Assembly: GCA_003184365.1 (NCBI GenBank)
Contig: NKYR01000015.1
Span: forward strand, 62,001-126,000
From: Evernia prunastri
Taxonomy: Eukaryota > Ascomycota > Lecanoromycetes > Lecanorales > Parmeliaceae
Direction: 5' to 3'
DNA length: 64,000 nt
Positions 47,677 to 56,608 of the stretch are shown here, one piece after another; position 1 is the stretch's first letter, and the number at the start of each line of letters is the position of its first letter. The translations under genes and the position numbers were made by a program. The notes under the pieces are model-generated. The model was not told the DNA's origin. It saw nothing but the letters and a program-made list of their open reading frames with translations, and did no database searches.

Positions 47677-48363
47677 CATAATGAGGAAGTAATATCCGTT
47701 CTTATTAGTTTATTTTTGGCTAATTCGTAAGCTAGTGCAAAAACTATATAAGGTACTAGATTTTCTTATAAACAAAGTCTAGTACATAAAGACTATTTAT
47801 TTTGACTGTATGAATTTTATTACAAAAGAGGTTATTGTTCCAACTTAAAACCTAGAATATACACTAGAAACCTTCGTAATAAAATATCTGATGCTTCTTC
47901 TTTTCATCAGAAAAGAGAAGAAATTAAACAGTACTACGGTTATGGGTTTAATACCTTTACTTTCAGAAGTTTTAATTGAATATACAAACTGTTTTACAAA
48001 AAAGGTACAGGTACAGGTACAGGTACAGGTACAGGTACAGGTACAAAAACGGTTAGTGTTAAGCTAGAACAATATTTGACGCCCTTAGCTTTAGCAATTT
48101 GAATCATGGATGAAGGTGGCTGAGCTAAGCCAGGGGTTAAAATATCAAGCAATAGTTTTAAATTAGAATAAGTGCAACTTTTAGCTAATTTGTTAAAAAA
48201 ACTCTTTTATTTAAATTGTACTGTTCGAAAGATTAATACACCTGGCCAATATTCAATATTTATCAAAGGTAAATCAGTATTAAAGCTAAGAAAATAGATC
48301 TTACCCCATGTTATACCTAGTATGCGCTATAAATATAAACTAGGTTTATATTTACTGATTTTT
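47677..48363 (+). pseudogene. Mitochondrial LAGLIDADG homing endonuclease, decayed
   Basis: Read with TGA as Trp, the frame carries HNEEVISVLIS, FSYKQSLVHKDYLFWLYEFY, FNTFTFRSFNWIYKLFYKKG, the second LAGLIDADG motif (LTPLALAIWIMDEGGWAKPG), ISSNSFKLE, NTPGQYSIFIKG and PSMRYK. This is the family encoded in group I introns of cob/cox genes. The first LAGLIDADG motif is eroded (LFLANS then TAA at 47728-47730) and at least two more in-frame TAA codons occur, so it is non-functional as written. A GGTACA repeat lies in the middle. The frame runs into the N at 48364. Confidence 0.8.
48004..48045 (+). repeat. GGTACA hexamer, seven copies
   Basis: Seven perfect GGTACA units encode Gly-Thr repeats inside the homing-endonuclease frame, where related proteins have a short Lys/Gly loop. 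The frame is kept because the unit is six bases. Confidence 0.95.
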
Positions 48364-48364
48364 N

Positions 48365-48621
48365 TGGGCTTAGGACCAGATCTTGAATATATAGTAGAGC
48401 ACGATTGGAGGTTTATAACTGACCCTCCGGATGGAGTGTTTAAATTAAATCATCTTACTACTTATGCTTTATATAGTGAATCTTTTGGTCTTCTTCTTCA
48501 ATTTAATTTACTTCCACCAAGCTGATCTATAGGTAGTTATCTATCTCTTATGATAGCACCTGGTTGAGTGTGGCCGTTTAACTATGATAATTTTCATCAC
48601 ATTACTTTATTCCAATTTTAA
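48365..48621 (+). CDS. Unknown mitochondrial ORF, copy 1 (3' part)
   Basis: Same frame as the ORF at 49896-50315 (offset 1694 bp), starting at an N. Two TGA codons are read as Trp (LPPSWSIGSYL and IAPGWVWPFN). It ends in TAA at 48619-48621. No family recognised. Confidence 0.5.
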
Positions 48622-48686
48622 GTTAGTAGCCAGTACATTATGGAGCGTTTTTTACCCATACATCTACTCGTACTAATAACAATATA

Positions 48687-48757
48687 TTCTTATTAGCTCA
48701 ATGGTAGAGCAGAATACTTCTAATATTAGGATCTAAGTTCGAGTCTTAGATAAGAAT
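48687..48757 (+). tRNA. trnR(ucu): Mitochondrial tRNA-Arg (TCT), copy 1
   Basis: The acceptor stem TTCTTAT pairs with ATAAGAA. The D-arm is GCTC-AATGGTA-GAGC, the anticodon loop is CTTCTAA (anticodon TCT), and the T-loop is TTCGAGT. Confidence 0.8.
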
Positions 48758-49060
48758 TTAATTTTATTTAAAACATAGCATAATTTAATGCTGTGTAAAC
48801 TTGTTATTGATATATAGCCTTTATAATACACACTATATAAGTAAATTTATTATTACTTAGATAAATGCTCAGGCTTATCCAAATATACTTTACAGCCTGT
48901 TCGTAGCATGCGTATTTCGCTGAATTCATATAAAAGGTATCTTATGTTTTATATATATACGTATCGGCTTAATTGCTTAAATAAAGATATGATGCCATGA
49001 TGCTTCTGATTATTTAATAAATCCACAAGCAACTACTTTAAATGATAGTTAATAAATATA

Positions 49061-49133
49061 GAGACTTTAGTTTAATTGGTAAAATATGTGACTCTTAATC
49101 ATCATTATATGGGTTCGAATCCTGTAGGTCTTA
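49061..49133 (+). tRNA. Mitochondrial tRNA-Lys-like (CTT), copy 1
   Basis: The acceptor GAGACTT pairs with AGGTCTT (two G-U pairs). The D-arm is GTTT/AAAT, the anticodon loop CTCTTAA (anticodon CTT) and the T-loop TTCGAAT. Mitochondrial Lys tRNAs usually have TTT, so the CTT anticodon is unusual or my fold is off by one. Confidence 0.65.
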
Positions 49134-49169
49134 AATTAAACAAACAAACAATTGTTAATATACATATTA

Positions 49170-49280
49170 GTACGCATTAGCTTAACTGATTAAGTGTTGT
49201 GTTTAGGCCATGCTCATGTGCTGATGTGCTTCGCACAACCGCAACACAAGGATTCTAAGTTTGAGTCTTATATACCAGCG
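49170..49280 (+). tRNA. Possible mitochondrial tRNA-Leu (TAG) with an inserted hairpin, copy 1
   Basis: A D-arm-like GCTT-AACTGATT-AAGT and an anticodon loop TTTAGGC (anticodon TAG) are present, followed by an extra GC-rich segment with a perfect hairpin (TGTGC-TTC-GCACA) before a T-arm-like region. I cannot pair the acceptor stem, so it may be a pseudo-tRNA disrupted by the insertion. Confidence 0.35.
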
Positions 49281-49403
49281 AAGCAAATGTACATAAACAT
49301 AAAAGAGGCAGATGCATATTCAAATGATATGTGTTGCGAAGCATGAAATTGTTAATAATAATTATACTATTATGTAATAATAAAAAAATAAAAATAAAAT
49401 AAA

Positions 49404-49410
49404 GGGATGT
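49404..49410 (+). tRNA. Start of mitochondrial tRNA-Cys cut off by an N
   Basis: GGGATGT, the first 7 bases of the tRNA-Cys at 51098, ends at the N at 49411. Confidence 0.7.
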
Positions 49411-49510
49411 NTAATTTTCATCACATTACTTTATTCCAATTTTAAGTTAGTAGCCAGTACATTATGGAGCGTTTTTTACCCATACATCTACTCGTACTAA
49501 TAACAATATA

Positions 49511-49581
49511 TTCTTATTAGCTCAATGGTAGAGCAGAATACTTCTAATATTAGGATCTAAGTTCGAGTCTTAGATAAGAAT
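49511..49581 (+). tRNA. trnR(ucu): Mitochondrial tRNA-Arg (TCT), copy 2
   Basis: Identical to 48687-48757, in the repeated piece 49412-49894. Confidence 0.8.
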
Positions 49582-49895
49582 TTAATTTTATTTAAAACAT
49601 AGCATAATTTAATGCTGTGTAAACTTGTTATTGATATATAGCCTTTATAATACACACTATATAAGTAAATTTATTATTACTTAGATAAATGCTCAGGCTT
49701 ATCCAAATATACTTTACAGCCTGTTCGTAGCATGCGTATTTCACTGAATTCATATAAAAGGTATCTTATGTTTTATATATATACGTATCGGCTTAATTGC
49801 TTAAATAAAGATATGATGCCATGATGCTTCTGATTATTTAATAAATCCACAAGCAACTACTTTAAATGATAGTTAATAAATATAGAGACTTTAGN

Positions 49896-50315
49896 GTTTT
49901 AGGACTAGGGTGCCTATTTACAGCATGTACTATATTTGCTAGTATTTATTATAACCTAGATACAATTAACGCCGCATGTATATATATCGATAGAAGTATA
50001 TATAACTTTCTGTGTATGTTTGACTTTCCTGGCTTTATGATATATAATAGATCTGTTTTGGGCTTAGGACCAGATCTTGAATATATAGTAGAGCACGATT
50101 GGAGGTTTATAACTGACCCTCCGGATGGAGTGTTTAAATTAAATCATCTTACTACTTATGCTTTATATAGTGAATCTTTTGGTCTTCTTCTTCAATTTAA
50201 TTTACTTCCACCAAGCTGATCTATAGGTAGTTATCTATCTCTTATGATAGCACCTGGTTGAGTGTGGCCGTTTAACTATGATAATTTTCATCACATTACT
50301 TTATTCCAATTTTAA
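49896..50315 (+). CDS. Unknown mitochondrial ORF, longest copy (5' partial)
   Basis: The frame begins at the N (49895) and ends TAA 50313-50315 with two TGA codons read as Trp. It encodes about 139 residues, with a hydrophobic N-terminal part (LGCLFTACTIFASIYYNL, FLCMFDFPGFMIY) and then DLEYIVEHDWRF, DPPDGVFKLNHLTTYALYSE and NYDNFHHITLFQF. I do not recognise it; it is not a standard respiratory-chain subunit. Confidence 0.5.
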
Positions 50316-50380
50316 GTTAGTAGCCAGTACATTATGGAGCGTTTTTCACCCATACATCTACTCGTACTAATAACAATATA

Positions 50381-50451
50381 TTCTTATTAGCTCAATGGTA
50401 GAGCAGAATACTTCTAATATTAGGATCTAAGTTCGAGTCTTAGATAAGAAT
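50381..50451 (+). tRNA. trnR(ucu): Mitochondrial tRNA-Arg (TCT), copy 3
   Basis: Identical to 48687-48757, in the piece 49896-51376. Confidence 0.8.
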
Positions 50452-50754
50452 TTAATTTTATTTAAAACATAGCATAATTTAATGCTGTGTAAACTTGTTA
50501 TTGATATATAGCCTTTATAATACACACTATATAAGTAAATTTATTATTACTTAGATAAATGCTCAGGCTTATCCAAATATACTTTACAGCCTGTTCGTAG
50601 CATGCGTATTTCACTGAATTCATATAAAAGGTATCTTATGTTTTATATATATACGTATCGGCTTAATTGCTTAAATAAAGATATGATGCCATGATGCTTC
50701 TGATTATTTAATAAATCCACAAGCAACTACTTTAAATGATAGTTAATAAATATA

Positions 50755-50827
50755 GAGACTTTAGTTTAATTGGTAAAATATGTGACTCTTAATCATCATT
50801 ATATGGGTTCGAATCCTGTAGGTCTTA
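50755..50827 (+). tRNA. Mitochondrial tRNA-Lys-like (CTT), copy 2
   Basis: Identical to 49061-49133. A partial copy is cut off by the N at 49895. Confidence 0.65.
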
Positions 50828-50863
50828 AATTAAACAAACAAACAATTGTTAATATACATATTA

Positions 50864-50974
50864 GTACGCATTAGCTTAACTGATTAAGTGTTGTGTTTAG
50901 GCCATGCTCATGTGCTGATGTGCTTCGCACAACCGCAACACAAGGATTCTAAGTTTGAGTCTTATATACCAGCG
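50864..50974 (+). tRNA. Possible mitochondrial tRNA-Leu (TAG) with inserted hairpin, copy 2
   Basis: Same sequence as 49170-49280. Confidence 0.35.
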
Positions 50975-51097
50975 AAGCAAATGTACATAAACATAAAAGA
51001 GGCAGATGCATATTCAAATGATATGTGTTGCGAAGCATGAAATTGTTAATAATAATTATACTATTATGTAATAATAAAAAAATAAAAATAAAATAAA

Positions 51098-51169
51098 GGG
51101 ATGTCGTGTATAAGGTTGTACAGTTTGATTGCAGATCATATTCATGAGGTTCGATTCCTCGGTATCCCT
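51098..51169 (+). tRNA. trnC(gca): Mitochondrial tRNA-Cys (GCA)
   Basis: The acceptor GGGATGT pairs with GTATCCC. The anticodon loop TTGCAGA gives anticodon GCA, and the T-loop is TTCGATT with stem GAGG/CCTC. Confidence 0.85.
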
Positions 51170-51322
51170 TCTAGTTGGTTAAGTAACTGAAAGCGCTAAT
51201 CTAGTTTATAATTTAATATTGCATTGCTAATGAAGTATGGCATTATACATTTATGTTATTATAAAAAAGTAAATAGTTTAGCTTTTAACTAAGTATTTAG
51301 AGCAAAATTATAATTTATTATA

Positions 51323-51376
51323 TTCTTATTAGCTCAATGGTAGAGCAGAATATTCCTAATATTTAGATCTAAGTTC
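51323..51376 (+). tRNA. Partial, diverged mitochondrial tRNA-Arg copy, cut by an N
   Basis: It starts like trnR(ucu) but differs in the anticodon arm (AATATTCCTAATATTTAG) and stops at AAGTTC before the N at 51377. In this copy the loop would read TTCCTAA (anticodon CCT by the same alignment), so it is a variant or a different tRNA. Confidence 0.45.
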
Positions 51377-51377
51377 N

Positions 51378-51800
51378 GGGGGGGTGATAACTCACGAAGA
51401 TATGCTGACAACACCTCGCTACGCCTCCATGGCGGCGAATTTTATATGGAATACTGGGCTCATTGGGCAATTTCGAGCCCTCGATGAAGAACAAGAAGAA
51501 GGATTCGTAGAGGCATGATATCAACAAGCAGGACGCGGCCACGATGTGGGGGGCCCCAGCGTAGTAGGGTACCCCCCTACAAGGATGCATGCAATGAGGC
51601 AGCAAGTGGATCCACACCGATTTGTATAGCCTCACTTTTGCTAGTGGGGCAATATGATTGGCTGGATTGGCTGGCAGATGGATTATGTAATCTCGCATAG
51701 TTGGCCCACCAAGGGACTAACTTCAGGGTAGTATGACATAATCAATCAATCAATCAAAAAAACCATCGATCAACCATTCGTAGCTTCGCTTCTCACATTG
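51378..51800 (+). mobile_element. LINE fragment 3, 3' end
   Basis: It matches 52152 onward (offset 774): the last 46 codons of ORF2 (THEDMLTTPRYASMAANFIW to EEGFVEA, TGA 51516-51518), the 3' UTR and an AATC-repeat tail near 51742-51757. The flank after the tail differs from fragment 4, so it is a separate insertion. Confidence 0.85.
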
Positions 51801-51801
51801 N

Positions 51802-52292
51802 TAGCAACGGTCAAGACAGCCATCAGAAAACACGCCTATCAACAATGGGCCAAAGAATGGGCCAGGGAAACACGCGGTAATGCTCTGAGGAAGATTCAAC
51901 CCATACCGTCCAACAAAACCATGCGATTGCATGCTAGAGTTAAACGTGCTAAGACGTCACTGATCACACAAATACGGACCGAAAAGATCGGTCTCAGGGC
52001 CTTCCTATTCGACAGGAGGGTACCAGACACCGATAACGACAAATGCGAATGTGGGCGGGCTAGACAGACCGCCCGCCACCTACTACACGAATGTAGGCTG
52101 TATGCAAAGCAGAGGAGTAGGCTTTGGGCAGCGGAAAGGAGGAAGGTGCAAGGGGGGGTGATAACTCACGAAGATATGCTGACAACACCTCGCTACGCCT
52201 CCATGGCGGCGAATTTTATATGGAATACTGGGCTCATTGGGCAATTTCGAGCCCTCGATGAAGAACAAGAAGAAGGATTCGTAGAGGCATGA
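51802..52292 (+). CDS. LINE ORF2 C-terminal domain (partial)
   Basis: The frame is open from the N to TGA 52290-52292. It has a basic region (IRKHAYQQWAKEWARETRG, KRAKTSLITQIRTEKIGLRA) and a CCHC zinc finger (CECGRARQTARHLLHEC), found at the end of ORF2 in many non-LTR elements. Any RNase H domain before it is missing. Confidence 0.8.
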
Positions 52293-52536
52293 TATCAACA
52301 AGCAGGACGCGGCCACGATGTGGGGGGCCCCAGCGTAGTAGGGTACCCCCCCACAAGGATGCATGCAATGAGGCAGCAAGTGGATCCACACCGATTTGTA
52401 TAGCCTCACTTTTGCTAGTGGGGCAATATGATTGGCTGGATTGGCTGGCAGATGGATTATGTAATCTCGCATAGTTGGCCCACCAAGGGACTAACTTCAG
52501 GGTAGTATGACATAATCAATCAATCAATCAATCAAA
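51802..52536 (+). mobile_element. LINE fragment 4, 3' end with AATC tail
   Basis: It holds the C-terminal part of ORF2, a roughly 220-bp 3' UTR, and a tail of AATC repeats (about 52514-52534). Short 3' tandem-repeat tails are common in I/Tad-type LINEs. Confidence 0.88.
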
Positions 52537-53468
52537 AGTAATGAATCCAAACCTTGAGAAGAGACAATCCACCCCTTTCGCTTTATGAGCTTTTTGGAGA
52601 CGCGGCGTTGATACTTACCGCAGTCACGAATGGCACAGCACACATGCTCACTACTTGGGGTAACATACAGCACCCTGAACTACCCTTTGATATTGGCGAC
52701 CCTCATAGCCAGGCCGAGAGAGGCGATGCTGCACAAGGACAGTATGCTTAATTAGGCGGCCCCGGAGAGAATACACCATTTCTTGCAACCGTTTATTTAT
52801 CCTCCGCTCATATGTAGCTGGCTTGACATCTTGCACGTGTAATTCCTATAACAGGCGCCATTCTTTGTGGGTGGAATATACCTTCTGGAGTAAGACCATC
52901 TCCCAGGGACTCGTGGTTTCTTAGAGCGACTTCTACGAATCATCTCTTACAACAATGTGGTAACGCCCAGTGCGCCCTACGTGAAGGGTTGCCCCGGAAA
53001 AAAGCTCTAGGCTTTGAGGTAAGGTATGTAAGGCTGAGTAACCTTAGGGCCTCTTTCCGAACCTCGGAAGATGCCTTGTCACGCTTGGCTACTACTTATC
53101 TTAGCGCTGTCTAATAATCAGTCTAAGGTATCAGAATTATCTGTATCTACTATTCAGTCTCCCATCAATATTTAGAACTTGTCATGCAAGAAAGAACCTG
53201 TCTTGGTTCTTGTGGACGAGGCTGAAAATCTATTTCATATCAAAATCTTTAGACTACTTTACTTGACTGCTAATATTCTTGTTTTCGTCGCCGAGTCTTC
53301 GTGGATATGCAACAACATTTGCTGGAAATGAAATGGCTCTGATGTTATGGCATAAGTCGCTTGATCTACTCACTTACGCGTTCCATATTGGACGCAAAAA
53401 GCCAACAGCAATCTACTCTAGTTCTTGTGCCTCAGAGTGCATGAGGGCAAAGACATTCTACAGAAGAA
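52537..53468. other. Intergenic, possible repeat remains
   Basis: No gene. A minus-strand frame (52651-52836) is protein-like (ATYERRINKRLQEMVYSLRG) and may be an old transposon fragment. The right end is the promoter of the phosphopantetheinyl transferase. Confidence 0.45.
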
Positions 53469-54591
53469 ATGGCACCTAAACCATTCCCTTTCCCTATTAG
53501 CATTGGGATAGATGTGTGTCGAGTCAACCGTATCGCAGCTATTCTACATCACGAAAATACGCGGAATCGTTGGGCTCGAAAAGTCTTTACCCGTCTCGAG
53601 TGGCCAGCTCTATGTAGAAGATTGCAGCGCGTTGGTAAAGCGGCAGGAGAGGATTCTGAGAGCGATCAAAAGCTCGAGTATGCAAATCGAACAGCTGCCG
53701 AGCTTTACGACAACCAGATGTGGATGTTACCCAAATTAAGTGGATATTCATCAACCTTCGAGGACGAGGCTTCGTATTGGTCTACTGTTGCCGATGAGAG
53801 GTCTGCTTTGGGAACTTTGGCACGTCATTTGGCCGGAAGGTCTGAATTCCTATGAGGAGTTTGATCTGAAGGTTGCGTCCTTACTGATAGTGCTTGCTTT
53901 CAATAGGTGGGCCGCAAAAGAAGCGGCGATCAAAGCTCACCGTCATCGTCAGCTTTACATGCAGGATATTTCGATCGTTAGACCAAATCTACCGCCTGGC
54001 TCTTTCTCTAATACAGGTACCGGTGGAGCTCAGAAGCTAATCGCGCTCATCGACCCTCCCAGTGATAGAATTGAAATGATCAGGGGTGTTGCGACAAGAA
54101 GGGGGTTGAGAGGCTTTAGTCATAAAAGCTATGGACTTCACAAAGGGGCTTTGATGAGCAAAGACGAGCTTCAGAGTGAGGTGCAGGATTCAGAAGGTGG
54201 AAAGGTGCACAAAGGATTGCATTACTACAGGCGGTCTCGAGTCAAGGAGTCTGATAGGCAGGTCGCCGAAATCAACATCAGCCACGACGGCGATTATGCC
54301 GTCGCAATGTGCATGGCATTCGATCCACCAGGGGTAAGGGTCCACGAGAAGACCATCGTTGACAAAGGAGAGGGTCTTCCGCTGCATGAGCCGCAATGGG
54401 GTGATGAAGGATGGCTCGACTTGGCCAAGCCAGGACTCGAAGGGGGCTCGTTTGGATTGAAGAAGGAATCAGTATTGGACACGCCGTTAGATTATTTATT
54501 GGAGGAGCCGGAAAATACACCAGACGCAGACGCCCCTCGGAAGACATTCAAAGAAATGTTTGAGAACGCTAACGTACCTTCTCTACCATGA
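53469..54591 (+). CDS. PPT2: 4'-phosphopantetheinyl transferase, AcpS type (mitochondrial Ppt2-like)
   Basis: It should move the phosphopantetheine arm of CoA to a Ser of acyl carrier protein; in fungi this class serves the mitochondrial ACP. Exons are 53469-53839 and 53907-54591, phase 2, 351 residues, with a TACTGAT branch site in the 67-nt intron. Motif 1 is IGIDVCRVNRI (metal-binding Asp). Motif 2 is RWAAKEAAIKA, formed across the intron, with the KE catalytic pair, preceded by the conserved RWARKVFTRLEW. NISHDGDYAVAMCMAF is the conserved C-terminal strand. It is twice as long as yeast Ppt2 because of an insert (about residues 60-120) and a hydrophilic C-terminal extension. No clear mitochondrial presequence precedes the fold. 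The start was chosen at ATG just before the motif. Confidence 0.87.
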
Positions 54592-55186
54592 TGCGACCGG
54601 AAGATTTTGAACAACAACAATTGAGGACTATGGCCGCGAGCTACAGTCAGTGCGTATCATTCGACAAAGATGCCTTCCCAAAAGCCTCGCCCGGTTCGCA
54701 GATATCTCCGAGACATTGGATATAGGTAGCGAATTGAGATTTCAGAAGCCCAGGAGGTAGGGCCAAGGCAAAGTCCTAGAGTACTCTTCGACAACGAACT
54801 ATCGGACATGTGCATGCTGACGCATGCCGGGTCTACATATTGTGCGTAGCTTAGCGAAAGTGGGAAGACTGGAACAGAAGAGAAGGTGGAAAAAGTTAAT
54901 CATGTATATAAGATACAACAGGAGCGTCAAGGTGTGTAGGATAGATTTGTCTGAAAAATGTACTCTACAGGCAGAGCGCATGAAGATTCGCCGCAAGCTA
55001 GGAGATACAAGTGTAGTTTCAAGAGTCATCTTCTAGCATACTTGAACAGCTTAGAGGATTAAGAGTAAGGATGGGGATCAACGCTGAATCTTTGTAATAT
55101 TGAATGTAATAATTCATGACATGCATTTAGTCATGGATATATTTAGACTTAGGAGCGAATTTTTGTCTCGGAAACCCGAAACTATA
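54592..55186. other. Intergenic
   Basis: No ORF or RNA recognised between the PPT2 stop and the tRNA. It holds the 3' UTR of PPT2. Confidence 0.5.
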
Positions 55187-55326
55187 GAGGGGGGTTGGCG
55201 CAATGGTAGCGCGTGTCTCTCCTATATGTAGGATACAAAGACAAGGTTGAGGTAAATTCAACAACCCTTTTGACTTTCAAAGTACCTATACTCATACACT
55301 TCAGGGTTCGAGTCCCTTGCTCCTCG
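55187..55326 (+). tRNA. Nuclear tRNA-Arg (CCT) with two insertions
   Basis: A-box-like TGGCGCAATGGTAG and B-box GGTTCGAGTCC are present, and a T9 run follows. The D-arm is GCGC-AATGGTA-GCGC. The anticodon stem TGTCT/AGACA is perfect and encloses CTCCTA, a 13-nt segment and A, which fits anticodon CCT with a canonical intron after position 37. A second insertion of about 53 nt lies between the variable loop (AGGTT) and the T-arm (CAGGG-TTCGAGT-CCCTT). The acceptor (GAGGGGG with GCTCCTC) has six of seven pairs and two extra bases before the D-arm. It could be a functional gene with an odd second insert, or a pseudogene. Confidence 0.6.
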
Positions 55327-55333
55327 TAGTTGA

Positions 55334-55342
55334 TTTTTTTTT
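55334..55342 (+). terminator. RNA polymerase III T-run terminator
   Basis: Nine consecutive Ts lie 8 bp after the tRNA discriminator base, the usual pol III stop signal. Confidence 0.75.
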
Positions 55343-55568
55343 ACCTGCAATATTTTTGCTCCTGAAGCTTAAAAGATCTTACCATACTCTGCAGGGCGGT
55401 TAAATTACTTATCTCCGGGATAGAAGGCAGGTCTCCGGTACTGCAGAATCTCATGTAGAACTTGCTTGCTTGCTCTATCTAAGTGGCTTCACACTTATCT
55501 AGACAACAGGCAGTGAGCTTTCCCTAACCAAATCTTTTCACCATTTCCCTTCCACACATTCAATCAAC

Positions 55569-56608
55569 ATGCCTTTCTCTCACCATTCTCATTCTGGCCA
55601 ATTCTGTGCTCATGCGGAGAACACACTGGAAGAAGTCGTCCAGACAGCAGTCAGCAAACAGATGGATCTCTACGCTTTAACCGAGCACATGCCGAGAGAA
55701 GAGGAGGATCTCTACCCCGAAGAGGTAACCGTGCCATCTCCAGCGATCGGTTCCCGAGCTTAAAAGTCTCGTCTAGATCAAGCTATCTTATTCCGCTGCA
55801 ACGCTCGCCAAGCAATTTGAGGACTACTTCTATGAAGCCCAACGGCTTCAGAAGATGTACGCTTCCGAGATCAAGCTCCTAGTCGGCATGGAGATCGATT
55901 GGATACGGCCTTCCTCTCTGGACGTAATCCAAGGCCTGCTTAAGGAGTACGCTTTCGACCTGTTTGTTGGATCTTTGCACCACGTTCATACCATTCCTAT
56001 CGACTATGATAAAAAAATGTACTTCGAGGCTCGCAAAAAGTCTGGTGGTACCGATGAAAAGCTGGCGGAGGACTACTATGACCTACAGTATGAGATGCTC
56101 AAGGATTTGAAGCCGCCTGTTGTCGGCCACTTTGACTTGGTTCGATTACTCAGTGATGACCCGGAAGCGAGCTCCGTGCAATGGACGGGCGTCTGGCAGA
56201 AGATACTCAGAAACCTTGACTTCATTGTTGACTATGGAGGCCTTGTTGAGCTCAACTCAGCAGGCTTGAGGAAAGGCATGAGCGAGCCATATCCCAAGGC
56301 GGAGATTTGCAAGGTGGGTATCAATCATCTCAACGTAACGGAATTTGGAAGACTGAACAACGCCGAAGGAATTCCTTGCTAGGGGAGGCTCCTTTACGTT
56401 GTCTGACGATAGCCATAGCATCAAACAAGTCGGGACAAACTATAGCCGATGCCTGAGTTTTGCTGAGAAGACGGGCATAACCAGCTTCATTTTTCTTGAA
56501 AAGGGTGCCGCCACCAAGGACAGCCGATTTCCAGGAATCTCTACAACTGCCGTCAGCTTAACAGCGCTCGAAGAGCATCCAAGTTTTTCCCACCTTGAGC
56601 AAAATTAA
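55569..56608 (+). CDS. HIS2: Histidinol-phosphatase, PHP family
   Basis: It catalyses L-histidinol phosphate + H2O to L-histidinol + Pi, the penultimate step group of histidine biosynthesis, in the cytosol. Exons are 55569-55724, 55777-56313 and 56369-56608, all phase 0, 310 residues. PHP metal motifs are HHSHSGQFC at the start, ALTEHMPR, GMEIDWIRPSS, GSLHHVHTIPIDY, GHFDLVRLLSDD and LSDDSHSIKQVG. The acceptor of intron 2 needs care: the later TAG at 56381-56382 would break the frame, while CGAAG at 56364-56368 gives EFLARGGSFTLSDDSH, which matches the family. ELNSAGLRKGMSEPYPKAEI is also well conserved. Length is normal for fungal His2. Confidence 0.93.

Larger units (their letters stand above)
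47677..51376. other. Mitochondrial DNA block made of N-joined pieces
   Basis: AT-rich DNA with mitochondrial tRNAs, an intron-type LAGLIDADG frame and TGA used as Trp. It is built of pieces 47677-48363, 48365-49410, 49412-49894 and 49896-51376, each bounded by a single N. The second and fourth overlap almost completely (offset 1694 bp), and the third repeats 48588-49070. Boundaries to nuclear LINE sequence are also Ns (47676 and 51377). Confidence 0.88.

Noticed and set aside
47677..51376. A genuine nuclear mitochondrial insertion (NUMT)
   Set aside because: Every boundary is an N and the pieces overlap each other. The sequence gives no contiguous junction, so I treat it as a likely assembly artefact until reads show otherwise.
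56314..56400. An apparent frameshift or pseudogene in histidinol-phosphatase
   Set aside because: Using TAG at 56381-56382 as acceptor breaks the frame, but the CGAAG acceptor at 56364-56368 restores it and gives the conserved EFLARGGSF segment. The gene is intact.
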